The translations under genes were made by a program, and so were the position numbers. 64,000 bases of DNA from an uncultured Selenomonadales bacterium (lineage in GTDB: Bacteria > Bacillota > Negativicutes > Selenomonadales > Selenomonadaceae): positions 21,252 to 85,251 of the forward strand of contig OMYB01000010.1 of assembly GCA_900315155.1 (NCBI GenBank). The letters are read 5' to 3'. Positions 55,578 through 63,917 of the stretch are shown here, piece by piece. How positions within the stretch are numbered: the first letter of the stretch is position 1; each line of letters starts with the position of its first letter. The notes under the pieces were generated by a model, which worked only from the letters and a program-made list of their open reading frames with translations, did no database searches and was not told the origin of the DNA.

Positions 55578-57323
55578 ATGCAGAGCAAATTCTATTCCAG
55601 TGAAAAGAACGTGCAAATCCTTGTGGCTTTACTCAAAGCGCACGGCATCAAAAAAGGCGTGATCAGTCCGGGGGCTACAAACGTGTGTTTTGTTGGAAGC
55701 GTGCAGCAGGATCCGTATTTCGAGCTGTACTCTGCGGCCGATGAACGCTCAGCTGCCTATATCGCTTGCGGCATGGCGGCGGAGAGCGGCGAGCCGGTAT
55801 TTCTGTCATGCACCGGCGCTACGGCCTCGCGCAACTATGTACCTGGCCTGACCGAGGCGTACTATCGCCATCTGCCGGTGATTGCGATTACCTCCACACA
55901 GTTCCGCGGACGTATTGGGCATGATATCGCGCAGGTGATTGACCGTAGCGAGCAGCTGAACGATATCGTGTACTGTAGCGTGCAGGCTCCGATGATCCAT
56001 ACGGCGGAGGAGGCATGGAGCGTCAACACGGACATCAACAAGGCCCTGTTGGAACTGAACCATCGGGCAGGAGGCCCTGTGCATATCAATTTGGAGACCA
56101 CGTACAGTCCGGATTTCTCCGTGGAGAAACTGCCGGAGACGCGTGTCATCCACCGTGTGATGCCACAGGATGAGTTCCCTGCGGTGCCACAAGGTAAAAT
56201 CGCCATATGGATCGGCAGCCACAGACCGTTTTCGCTGGAGGTCACGCAGCTGATCGAGCAGTTCTGCGAGCAGTATAATGCGGTAGTCGTAGGTGACCAT
56301 ACCAGCAACTACCGGGGCAAGTACTATGCGAATATGCACCTTTCGCGGAGTCAGGACGTATGGGGTGAGAGCGTCTGCCAAAAGGTGGATCTGCTGATTC
56401 ATCTGGGCGATGTGTCCGGCGGTTACTTGGGCGTACAGTCGCAGGCCGTTTGGCGCGTGCATCCCGATGGGCGGGTATGTGACACGTTCCAGCAGCTGCG
56501 CAGGATTTTTGAAATGGACGAGAAAACATTCTTTACGAAAATCCTGGCGCAGGGCAAGGGACAAGTAAAGACGGATTTCGCGCGGGCCTGCCAGCAGGAG
56601 CATGAGGAGTTCCTATCTCTCGTGCCGGAGCTGCCGTTCTCCAATGACTGGATTGCCAGGAACTACAGCATGCAGCTGCCAGCGGGGAGTGCTCTGCACC
56701 TGGGCATTCTCAACTCCCTGCGCAGCTGGAACTTCTTCGACTTGCCGCAAAGCGTGACGGCCTTCTCGAATACGGGCGGTTTTGGTATAGACGGCAACCT
56801 ATCCTCGCTGCTGGGGGCGGCTTTGGCAGCGCCGGACAAACTGTTCTTTGGCGTCATCGGTGACCTGGCTTTCTTCTACGATATGAATGCGCTGGGGAAC
56901 CGTCACCTGTGCCCCAACCTGCGCCTGATGATGATCAATAACGGCGTGGGCACCGAGTTCAAGAACTACATGCACCCGGTCTACAAGTTCGAGCAGGCCG
57001 GCGATGCATACATGGCGGCGGCCGGTCACTACGGCAACCAGTCGCCCAAACTGGTACGCGGCTATGCCGAGGCACTCGGATGCGAGTACATATGCGCCGC
57101 AAACAAGGACGAATTCCGCGCAAATGCCGCGCGGTTCTTCTCTCCACAGGCGACCGAGCATCCTATGGTTTTCGAGATATTCACGAACCCGCCAGAGGAG
57201 AGCGAGGCCCTTTACATGCTGCATCATCTGAAGATCTCAGCAAAGGGAAAAACAAAGCAGGTTATCAGAGATACGTTGGGAGCCAAAAACGTGCAACGTA
57301 TCAAAAGCATGCTCGGTAGATGA
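55578..57323 (+). CDS. Thiamine-pyrophosphate-dependent enzyme (MenD/ALS-like)
   Basis: A 581-residue TPP enzyme with the three usual domains. Pyr domain: KGVISPGATNVCFVGSVQQD (about residues 27-46) and DERSAAYIACGMA (about 56-68, catalytic Glu). PP domain: NTGGFGIDGNLSSLLGAALA (about 399-418) and the cofactor motif GDLAFFYDMNALGNRHLCPN (about 428-447) with NNGVG. The N-terminal SPG and GDLAFFYD signatures are like MenD, but the setting is a glycan locus with an SDR behind, not menaquinone genes. It may add an acyl-anion unit to a keto-sugar, as YerE does for branched sugars (inference). The start at 55578 follows AAAGGA. Confidence 0.85.
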   Translation: MQSKFYSSEKNVQILVALLKAHGIKKGVISPGATNVCFVGSVQQDPYFELYSAADERSAAYIACGMAAESGEPVFLSCTGATASRNYVPGLTEAYYRHLPVIAITSTQFRGRIGHDIAQVIDRSEQLNDIVYCSVQAPMIHTAEEAWSVNTDINKALLELNHRAGGPVHINLETTYSPDFSVEKLPETRVIHRVMPQDEFPAVPQGKIAIWIGSHRPFSLEVTQLIEQFCEQYNAVVVGDHTSNYRGKYYANMHLSRSQDVWGESVCQKVDLLIHLGDVSGGYLGVQSQAVWRVHPDGRVCDTFQQLRRIFEMDEKTFFTKILAQGKGQVKTDFARACQQEHEEFLSLVPELPFSNDWIARNYSMQLPAGSALHLGILNSLRSWNFFDLPQSVTAFSNTGGFGIDGNLSSLLGAALAAPDKLFFGVIGDLAFFYDMNALGNRHLCPNLRLMMINNGVGTEFKNYMHPVYKFEQAGDAYMAAAGHYGNQSPKLVRGYAEALGCEYICAANKDEFRANAARFFSPQATEHPMVFEIFTNPPEESEALYMLHHLKISAKGKTKQVIRDTLGAKNVQRIKSMLGR

Positions 57324-57348
57324 TTCTCGGCGGATGGAGATGGGTAGT

Positions 57349-58221
57349 ATGTTCGATTTGTTAAAGCGGGTAATTTATAAAGCCTTGAAAACGATGCAGG
57401 ATATTCACATTGAGGTGCATCACGCCACCATTACGGACAGCACGCGCTTTCAGGGGCGTCATGTGCTGGTGACGGGTGGCAGTAAGGGCATCGGCTTGTC
57501 GATTGCGGGGAAACTGGTGGCTGGCGGTGCTACGGTGGTTATCACGGGCAGGAATGAGGAAAACCTGCGGCAGGCAGTGGCCAAGCTGGGTAAAGAGCGG
57601 GCAGCGGCCATTGCCTTTGATGCCGCACGCATTGATGGAGCTACGTTGCTCCAAGAGGCGGAGAGCAAATTTGGCGTTATTGATACGTTAGTCAGCAATG
57701 CGGGTATCAGCCTGCACGAGCCGAGTTATTTTGATGTGACAGAACAGACCTTTGACCAGCAGCTGGCCATCAACCTGAAGGGACCATATTTCCTCTGTCA
57801 AGCGTTCATCCAATACTATCGGAGTCATCACCTGAAGAACGGTCATATCCTGCTAATGGCATCGGAAACGGCTGGGCAGCCATCCTACCGGCCGTACTCG
57901 ATTACAAAGACGGCCACGGTATTTTTCATGAAATGGCTGGCGCAGAATTTTATCGCCGAGGGCATCCGCGTCAATGCGGTGGCTCCCGGCGTCACCGGTA
58001 CCGACATGACGCATAGGAACGGCAGTGGAGCGGCTGTCAGTCCGGGAGCGCCGGGCAAGCGCATCCTCGCCCCCGAGGAGATCGGCGAGGTCTGTGCGTT
58101 CCTGCTATCCGATGCTGCCAGCAGCATCGCGGGACAAGTGATTGCCTGCAACGAGGCAACCTGCTGCTTTAATAATACGGTCGCTCTCGATGGATGTTCG
58201 GTAGGCGAAGGCAGGTGCTAG
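57349..58221 (+). CDS. Short-chain dehydrogenase/reductase
   Basis: A 290-residue classical SDR. The cofactor loop VLVTGGSKGIGLSIAGKL lies at about residues 41-58, VSNAGISLHEPSYFD at about 118-132, the catalytic Ser in LLMASETAGQ (about 170-179) and YSITK (about 184-188). VNAVAPGVTGTDM follows. An N-terminal extension of about 35 residues (LLKRVIYKALKTMQDIHIEV) precedes the Rossmann fold. It follows the TPP enzyme by 25 bases, and I infer that it reduces that enzyme's keto product. The start could be one of three near ATGs (57334, 57340, 57349). Confidence 0.85.
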   Translation: MFDLLKRVIYKALKTMQDIHIEVHHATITDSTRFQGRHVLVTGGSKGIGLSIAGKLVAGGATVVITGRNEENLRQAVAKLGKERAAAIAFDAARIDGATLLQEAESKFGVIDTLVSNAGISLHEPSYFDVTEQTFDQQLAINLKGPYFLCQAFIQYYRSHHLKNGHILLMASETAGQPSYRPYSITKTATVFFMKWLAQNFIAEGIRVNAVAPGVTGTDMTHRNGSGAAVSPGAPGKRILAPEEIGEVCAFLLSDAASSIAGQVIACNEATCCFNNTVALDGCSVGEGRC

Positions 58222-58237
58222 CGAGGAGGCGCAAAGT

Positions 58238-59764
58238 TTGAATCAGCGTAAATGGGGCGCAGCTCTGTCTTATGTGAATATCATAGCTACGCTGGCGGTC
58301 GGCTTACTGTATACACCGGTCATGCTGAAACTGCTGGGGCAGTCGGAGTATGGCCTTTATTCCTTGATTGGCTCTTTTGCTGGTTATCTTGGTGTATTAG
58401 ATCTCGGCCTAGGCAATACGATTGTACGCTATACGGCGCAAAATAGGGCAGTCGGGACGGAAAACCGCGAGGCAGAACTGAATGGATTGTTTTTGGCAAT
58501 CTATTCGGGTATTGGCCTGTTGACCGTGGGTGTAGGCTTTGGTATGTACAGCCAAATGGATGCCTTGTTTGGTGCTACGCTGGATGCAGGCGAAATGGCA
58601 AGAGCACGAATTATGATGCTTCTGCTTATCTTCAACTTTGCGTTTACTTTTCCCCTGAGTATATTTGCCTCCATCATGCAGGCATACGAGCGCTTTGTCT
58701 GGTTGCGCGTGGTGAATATTCTGCGTGTGCTTCTCAATCCTTGTATTGTGCTGCCACTGCTGCTTTGGGGCTATGGATCAGTTATGATGGTCGTTGTGAC
58801 CACGGTACTGAATTTAGCCTGTTTGCTTACGAACGTCTGGTACTGCTATAGGCATTTGCATGTGACATTCCGCTGGGGACACTATGAAAGGCCCTTCCTG
58901 CGCGAAGTAGCAGTTTATTCGTTCTTTATCTTCCTTAATGCCATCATGGATAAAGTCTACTATAGTTCTGGACAGTTTATCCTGGGCATTGTGTCTGGCA
59001 CGGTGGAAGTTGCCATTTATGCGGTGGCAATGCAGTTCATCGGCATATACATGCAGTTCTCCTGCGCGATTAGTGGCGTGCTGCTGCCGAAAGTCACGAT
59101 GATGGTTTCGCAGGGAGTGGGGCCGCAGGTGCTGACGGACCTTTTTATACGGATCGGACGATTACAATATTTGATTGTCGTGTACATCATGACCATGTTT
59201 GCCCTGGTAGGCCGGGAATTCTTGTTCTTGTGGGCTGGTGATGGCTATTTACCAGCTTATGGTATCGTGTTGCTCTTTATGCTGGCAGATTTTACGGCGC
59301 TGGTACAGAACACGGGCATCGCGATTTTGCAGGCACAGAATCGAAATAAATATCGGATGACGGTCTATACGATTGCGGCTGGTATTTGCTTTATAGCGAG
59401 CTTTCCTATGGCATATCAGTTCGGTGGCATGGGCTGCGCAGTAGCAGCTGCGGTGGTGATTGTAATCAGCACGGGCTTCCTTATGAATCGCTACTATCAT
59501 AGGGTCATTCAACTTGATATGCCGCGTTTCTGGCACAACATGGTACAGATGAGTCCCGGTCCAGTCCTGCTATTGCTTTGCGGTAGTGCCTTTCAATATT
59601 GGTGTGACCTGCCGTATGGCTGGGGGGATTTGATTTTAAGAACTGTAGTCTATAGCTCTTTATACATTATGCTTCTATATCGGCTGAGCATGAATGATGA
59701 CGAGCGCGGGGTATGCCTGCGGATCCTAAAGCGTGTGCCCGGACTGTCTGCATTTTGCCGGTGA
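58238..59764 (+). CDS. Wzx-like polysaccharide flippase
   Basis: A 508-residue inner-membrane flippase with 12-14 helices that moves undecaprenyl-linked repeat units outward. TTG start with GAGGAGG before it. The sequence follows the first flippase (52678) closely, with long identical runs (KWGAALSYVN, SIFASIMQAYERF, VGLLYTPVML), differing mainly in loops and the last 100 residues; its third-position GC is lower. It ends normally (RVPGLSAFCR, then stop). The two genes enclose the FrhB-like, TPP-enzyme and SDR genes as direct repeats. It ends before a strong terminator. Confidence 0.9.
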   Translation: MNQRKWGAALSYVNIIATLAVGLLYTPVMLKLLGQSEYGLYSLIGSFAGYLGVLDLGLGNTIVRYTAQNRAVGTENREAELNGLFLAIYSGIGLLTVGVGFGMYSQMDALFGATLDAGEMARARIMMLLLIFNFAFTFPLSIFASIMQAYERFVWLRVVNILRVLLNPCIVLPLLLWGYGSVMMVVVTTVLNLACLLTNVWYCYRHLHVTFRWGHYERPFLREVAVYSFFIFLNAIMDKVYYSSGQFILGIVSGTVEVAIYAVAMQFIGIYMQFSCAISGVLLPKVTMMVSQGVGPQVLTDLFIRIGRLQYLIVVYIMTMFALVGREFLFLWAGDGYLPAYGIVLLFMLADFTALVQNTGIAILQAQNRNKYRMTVYTIAAGICFIASFPMAYQFGGMGCAVAAAVVIVISTGFLMNRYYHRVIQLDMPRFWHNMVQMSPGPVLLLLCGSAFQYWCDLPYGWGDLILRTVVYSSLYIMLLYRLSMNDDERGVCLRILKRVPGLSAFCR

Positions 59765-59901
59765 ATCATAATGACAGCTACCCACTATGGTACGGGGCTT
59801 CCCTCCCGTATTTTCTACAGTGAGGAATCGGGCGGAGGCTTTTCTAGAAGTCATTGGAAATTAGTGACTATCACAATCAAATAAGGACAAATAAATCTCC
59901 T

Positions 59902-59936
59902 ATCAGTTCGTCAATCTGGCGGACTGATTATTTTTT
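59902..59936 (+). terminator. Terminator after the second flippase
   Basis: ATCAGTTCG (59902-59910) and CGGACTGAT (59920-59928) pair over nine positions, followed by TATTTTTT. The rest of 59765-59956 holds nothing I can identify. The next gene therefore needs its own promoter. Confidence 0.85.
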
Positions 59937-59956
59937 ACAAAATGTGTGAAAATGTC

Positions 59957-59985
59957 TTGTGGGGGGGGGACACTTCCTATATAAT
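59957..59985 (+). promoter_or_regulatory. Promoter with a G9 tract in its spacer
   Basis: TTGTGG (59957-59962), 17 bp, TATAAT (59980-59985). Nine G residues (59961-59969) form the end of the -35 box and the first part of the spacer. Slippage would change the spacer length and so promoter strength, as known for porA of Neisseria meningitidis and for fim genes of Bordetella. Confidence 0.75.
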
Positions 59986-60038
59986 AATTAGGTTAGCAAT
60001 GCTATTACATCCTGATGTTATATATGGGAGGGTCGGTC

Positions 60039-61439
60039 GTGGTCTTTTCTTCGACGATATTTTTGTTCTTATTTTTGCCTCTGACACTGATGGTCTACTA
60101 TAATCCGTGGTTTACCGGCAGGGAGTTCCGTAATCGGTTCTTGCTTTTCGCGAGTCTGCTTTTCTATGCATGGGGTGAGCCGGTTTTTGTTCTCCTCATG
60201 ATTATCTCGGTGGTAATCGGTTGGTATGTTGGGCTGCATCTCGGCGAGGCGAGTGGTCTCACCCGTAAGCGTCAGAGACGATGGCTGACTGTTGGCTGCG
60301 CTTTTCATGTTGGTCTGCTTTTTGTTTTTAAGTATCTGACTTTTGCCGCACAGCAGTTTGGTTTGCTTCTATCACAGGATTTCTCGGCCATTCATATTGC
60401 TCTGCCGATTGGTATTTCCTTCTTTACTTTCCAGCTGTTGTCCTATCTCTTTGATATCTATTATGGGAAGGCAGAGGCACAGCGAAGCGTGCTGAACGTG
60501 GGGCTGTATATTGCGCTGTTCCCACAGCTGATTGCCGGACCGATTGTACGCTATGATCTGATTGAAAAACAAATTCTTTCCAGACAGGAGAACTGGAATG
60601 ATATCGTAGATGGCATGATTCGTTTTATCTATGGGCTCGGCAAGAAGGTTTTGATTGCAAACTACGCGGCACAGATCGCGGATGATATCTTCGACTCGGG
60701 AGCCACGCTATCCATGGCTACAGCCTGGCTGGGCGTGATGGCTTATACGATACAGATATATTTTGATTTCTCAGGATACTCGGATATGGCCATCGGCCTG
60801 GGCAGGATGTTTGGCTTCCGCTTTGCGGAGAACTTCAACTATCCTTATATCTGCCGCAGCGCGACGGAGTTCTGGCGCCGCTGGCATATTTCCCTTGGGT
60901 CGTGGTTCCGTGACTACGTATATATCCCGATGGGCGGCAACCGCGTTTCACGGCCTCGATGGGTTTGGAATCTGTTCGTGGTCTGGGCACTGACCGGTAT
61001 CTGGCATGGAGCAAACTGGACGTTCCTTTGCTGGGGACTGTTCTATTTTGTGCTGCTACTTGTCGAGAAATTAACAGGATTTACCGAGCGGCTGGGAGGG
61101 CTTGCCCATATCTATGCGCTGCTTGCGATTATGCTTGGATGGGTCTTGTTCCGTTCACCCGATATTAGCCATGCCGTGACGTATATGGGAATGATGTTTG
61201 GCGTCGGAAGCGCAGGCGTTATGGATAGTATAGCCTGGATGTATCTCACGGATGGATGGTTTATGTGGGCGCTGGGAATCCTGCTTTCCATGCCGGTGGT
61301 TCCGTATATTCAGCACCGCTTTGCGGCGTCGCGGGGGTGGCAGTTCGCGGAGCCATTACTGGCTGGTGGCATCTTCCTACTGTCTGTCTTGATGACCGTC
61401 AGCTCCAGCTATAATCCATTTATCTATTTCAATTTCTGA
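60039..61439 (+). CDS. MBOAT-family O-acyltransferase (AlgI/PatA-like)
   Basis: A 466-residue membrane-bound O-acyltransferase that brings acetyl groups across the inner membrane for glycan O-acetylation. GTG start, chosen because GGGAGGG lies before it and VVFSSTIFLFLFLPL is the usual AlgI N-terminus. Visible: FPQLIAGPIVRYDLI (about residues 166-180), EFWRRWHISLGSWFRDYVYI (about 281-300), and the invariant histidine in LTGIWHGANWTFLCWG (about 319-334). Two-gene unit with the AlgJ-like gene, driven by the G9-containing promoter. The acyl group is presumed to be acetyl. Confidence 0.9.
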   Translation: MVFSSTIFLFLFLPLTLMVYYNPWFTGREFRNRFLLFASLLFYAWGEPVFVLLMIISVVIGWYVGLHLGEASGLTRKRQRRWLTVGCAFHVGLLFVFKYLTFAAQQFGLLLSQDFSAIHIALPIGISFFTFQLLSYLFDIYYGKAEAQRSVLNVGLYIALFPQLIAGPIVRYDLIEKQILSRQENWNDIVDGMIRFIYGLGKKVLIANYAAQIADDIFDSGATLSMATAWLGVMAYTIQIYFDFSGYSDMAIGLGRMFGFRFAENFNYPYICRSATEFWRRWHISLGSWFRDYVYIPMGGNRVSRPRWVWNLFVVWALTGIWHGANWTFLCWGLFYFVLLLVEKLTGFTERLGGLAHIYALLAIMLGWVLFRSPDISHAVTYMGMMFGVGSAGVMDSIAWMYLTDGWFMWALGILLSMPVVPYIQHRFAASRGWQFAEPLLAGGIFLLSVLMTVSSSYNPFIYFNF

Positions 61440-61453
61440 GGGGGGTGGGAAGT

Positions 61454-62797
61454 GTGCGAAAATGGCGTAATGCAGTTATGGCTTGTTGCTTGGGCTTGCT
61501 TTTTCTGGTGATGGCGAGTATCTTTCTTCGTTTCTTCACAGCAAAGGTACTCGTACAGCGGATGCATATGGACAATGGCTTTACCCGCGTGGTTACCGGT
61601 GATTTGCAGCAGTATGGTGCCAAGAAGTCACACAAGAATGTACCCGTAAACTGGGAGAAGAAATATCCTTTTGACCATGATACGTCATGGCTCAGTCGTG
61701 GACTCGGGCGTATGACGGCGATACAGACACGGATTGCGAATGGGCCGGAGAAAGGAGTTATGTCCTGGACAACAGATAATCTGGCCGGTTATAGCTATCT
61801 CGTAGAGTGCGGTAGAAAACTGGAGGATCAGCTGGGGTGGCATATTGTGAATCCCAGCATGAATATTGCCAAACTGCCAGATGGATATTTGTCTCACGTT
61901 TTCTGGCGGCAGGATATGCATAAGCATGCCGAACAGATTGAGCATCTTGCTGAGCTTTCCCGTGCACAAGGGGCAAGTTTTTTCTATGTGCAGACGCCAT
62001 TCAAGGTGAATGCCTATGGGGATGCTGAGACCCGTGAGAACCTGGACCATACCGCGGAGAATGTAGAGGAATTGACAAATCGTCTGCAGCAGGCAGGTAT
62101 CCCTATCCTAGATCTGCGGCCTGAGTGGCAGGGCTTGTCGGATACCGAGTATCATGGACTTTTCTACCGGACCGATCATCACTGGCGGCCGGAGACCGCG
62201 CTGCATGAGGCTGGCGTGATTGCAGCATACATGCAGGAGCAGTACGGAATGCAGGTGGAGATGTCGCGCTTTGACCCGTCTGAGTACGAGTGGCAGACAA
62301 GAGAGGACTGGTTCCTCGGCAGCCAGGGCAAGAAGGTCACACTGGCGCGTACCCAGATGGAGGATTTCTCCTGGGGGGAGCCGCGTTTCCCAACGCAGAT
62401 ACAGCTGGAGATTCCCTCGCTCGGCATCGATGAGATGGGGGACTTCTCCCTGATGCTGGACTACAGCAATGTACAGCATCGGTCCGCCTATCATGCGAAT
62501 CCTTATGCGATGTTCCTCTATGGGGACCAGGCATATACCCATATCATCAATCAGAACCTGCAGCACTTTCCACAAAAGAAAATCCTGGCTTTCACCGACT
62601 CCTACGGCGACACGATGATTCCCTTCCTCGCGATGGGCGTAAGGGAAGTGGTAAAAGTCGACGTCCGTCACTTCACCGGCAGCGTAGAAAAACTCATCCA
62701 GGCCGAAAAGCCGGATATCGTCTTCCTCATGTACCATTCCAGTGTGGAGAGAAAGTTCGATATGGAAACGCATACTGGGAAATATGATTTTCGGTAA
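61454..62797 (+). CDS. AlgJ/AlgX-like SGNH acetyltransferase
   Basis: A 447-residue periplasmic or membrane-anchored SGNH-hydrolase-like protein. It has one N-terminal helix (MACCLGLLFLVMASIFLRFF, about residues 9-28). The Asp-His pair is in LFYRTDHHWRPE (about 236-247) and the serine is in AFTDSYGDTMIPF (about 382-394), the AlgX/AlgJ arrangement. It would accept acetyl groups from the MBOAT partner and place them on the glycan. GTG start after GGGGGGTGGG; a GTG three codons earlier is the alternative. It is the last gene of the glycan locus. Confidence 0.85.
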   Translation: MRKWRNAVMACCLGLLFLVMASIFLRFFTAKVLVQRMHMDNGFTRVVTGDLQQYGAKKSHKNVPVNWEKKYPFDHDTSWLSRGLGRMTAIQTRIANGPEKGVMSWTTDNLAGYSYLVECGRKLEDQLGWHIVNPSMNIAKLPDGYLSHVFWRQDMHKHAEQIEHLAELSRAQGASFFYVQTPFKVNAYGDAETRENLDHTAENVEELTNRLQQAGIPILDLRPEWQGLSDTEYHGLFYRTDHHWRPETALHEAGVIAAYMQEQYGMQVEMSRFDPSEYEWQTREDWFLGSQGKKVTLARTQMEDFSWGEPRFPTQIQLEIPSLGIDEMGDFSLMLDYSNVQHRSAYHANPYAMFLYGDQAYTHIINQNLQHFPQKKILAFTDSYGDTMIPFLAMGVREVVKVDVRHFTGSVEKLIQAEKPDIVFLMYHSSVERKFDMETHTGKYDFR

Positions 62798-62835
62798 ATG
62801 ACCTTGCTGATGCTCACGCGACAGATCTCCAGTGG

Positions 62836-62990
62836 GGTGACGACCCTCTCCGCCTCGCTGACGCTCGGCACCTCCCCCATGGGGGAGGCTGGGGTGGTGC
62901 CAGTCTGGGGATGTGCCTGCGGATGCCCATGGGAGGCGGTGTCTTTTTGGAAGAAATCAGCCCATGGGAGCCGATGTCTGTTCTGTTTTC
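62836..62990 (+). repeat. Palindromic repeat copy with a longer shared flank
   Basis: GACGACCCTCTCCGCCTCGC ... CACCTCCCCCATGGGGGAGG (62839-62890), then CAGTCTGGGGATGTGCCTGC and CCCATGGGAGSCGRTGTCT in two versions (62928-62945 and 62962-62980). The same flank follows the copy at 51.0 kb. No gene is seen in 62798-63113. Confidence 0.8.
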
Positions 62991-63065
62991 TGCATACGAA
63001 ACAGGTCAGGCACGGTGATGTGTGCCTGGCCTGCGTGGATAAGCGGCGTGTTCGTATGCCGCATA

Positions 63066-63107
63066 CGAAAAGGGACAGGCACCCATGCGGGCGGCCTGTC
63101 CCTTTTT
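63066..63107. terminator. Bidirectional terminator
   Basis: GAAAAGGGACAGGC and GCCTGTCCCTTTTTC form a strong stem with A- and T-runs. It ends the minus-strand gene at 63114 and any transcript from the left. Confidence 0.85.
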
Positions 63108-63113
63108 CATTGG

Positions 63114-63917
63114 TCAGTAAGCGATGCCGTAGTCTTTTGCGATTTTCTTAACCTCATCTAAGGAAAGATCCGTTTCTTTAGCAATATCAGGAAATGGAGT
63201 TTTGCTTTGCAGTAATTTCCAAATACGCATCATTAAATCGCGGCCTTCCGCACGGCCTTCCGCACGGCCTTCCGCACGGCCTTTTTGTTCAATGGATTCC
63301 ATAATCTTGCACATTTCACTCACCCCATGTTCGTTGCTTTTAAAGAAAGATGCTCTTTTTGCCAGTTGTTTATAGTGCATTTCTGAAGGATCCTGGCAGA
63401 GAAAGTCATGCATGAGCCAGCCTAGTGGTGATTGGTCCCGGCAGGATGCGTTGATATAGATGATCTCTGAGGCATCGGCAAAACGTTTCCCGTTCAGCTC
63501 GCGGACTGTGCGCTCTACGTGATAGAGTGGCAGGCCGTTGCCAAGCGTATCGTTCTCTGTGATGAAGATGACGCAGGTGGGCGGGAAGTCTTCCCAGTCT
63601 GTGCCGCTTTCGATGCACATGGTGTCGAGCATGGAGGAGTTGAAACGGGCGCGCTTGGGATTCGCACCGCTGTCGCTGCGCTGCACCTCGATGTTGTACT
63701 CGGTGTCGTCGCCGTCGGTGGCGAATACATCGAAACGCACGGAGCGTCCATAGATGTTCGGCACTTCCTGCTGCGTGTGCATTTTCACGACAGTGAGATC
63801 GGTTTTTTTCATGACGATGCGCAGCAGCAGCTCCATGCAGTCCGTCTGTCCATCAAAACAGCTGTTGAAGAACGTGTCATCCATGAGCCGGAACCGGCGG
63901 ATAGTGTTGCTGCTCAC
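63114..63917 (-). CDS. Rpn-family PD-(D/E)XK nuclease / putative transposase
   Basis: A 267-residue Rpn-type protein with a GTG start at 63917. The N-terminus FRLMDDTFFNSCFDGQTDCM (about residues 9-28), the nuclease core SVRFDVFATDGDDTEYNIEV then Q (about 59-79; D and E-x-Q), and LDTMCIESG are family-typical. A linker of EGRA units (about 213-225, 12-bp DNA repeat) and the C-terminal module LLQSKTPFPDIAKETDLSLD, then EVKKIAKDYGIAY, match the gene at 24940. The frame stays open upstream for some codons, so the real start may be further along or beyond the window. Confidence 0.85.
   Translation of the reverse strand: MSSNTIRRFRLMDDTFFNSCFDGQTDCMELLLRIVMKKTDLTVVKMHTQQEVPNIYGRSVRFDVFATDGDDTEYNIEVQRSDSGANPKRARFNSSMLDTMCIESGTDWEDFPPTCVIFITENDTLGNGLPLYHVERTVRELNGKRFADASEIIYINASCRDQSPLGWLMHDFLCQDPSEMHYKQLAKRASFFKSNEHGVSEMCKIMESIEQKGRAEGRAEGRAEGRDLMMRIWKLLQSKTPFPDIAKETDLSLDEVKKIAKDYGIAY
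63241..63281 (-). repeat. 12-bp tandem repeat in the Rpn-like gene
   Basis: CGGCCTTCCGCA repeats about 3.5 times on the plus strand and encodes A-E-G-R units in the minus-strand protein. Confidence 0.9.

Noticed and set aside
55578..57323. MenD proper (menaquinone synthesis)
   Set aside because: No men genes are nearby and the gene lies between flippases with an SDR. The MenD likeness is limited to common TPP-enzyme signatures.
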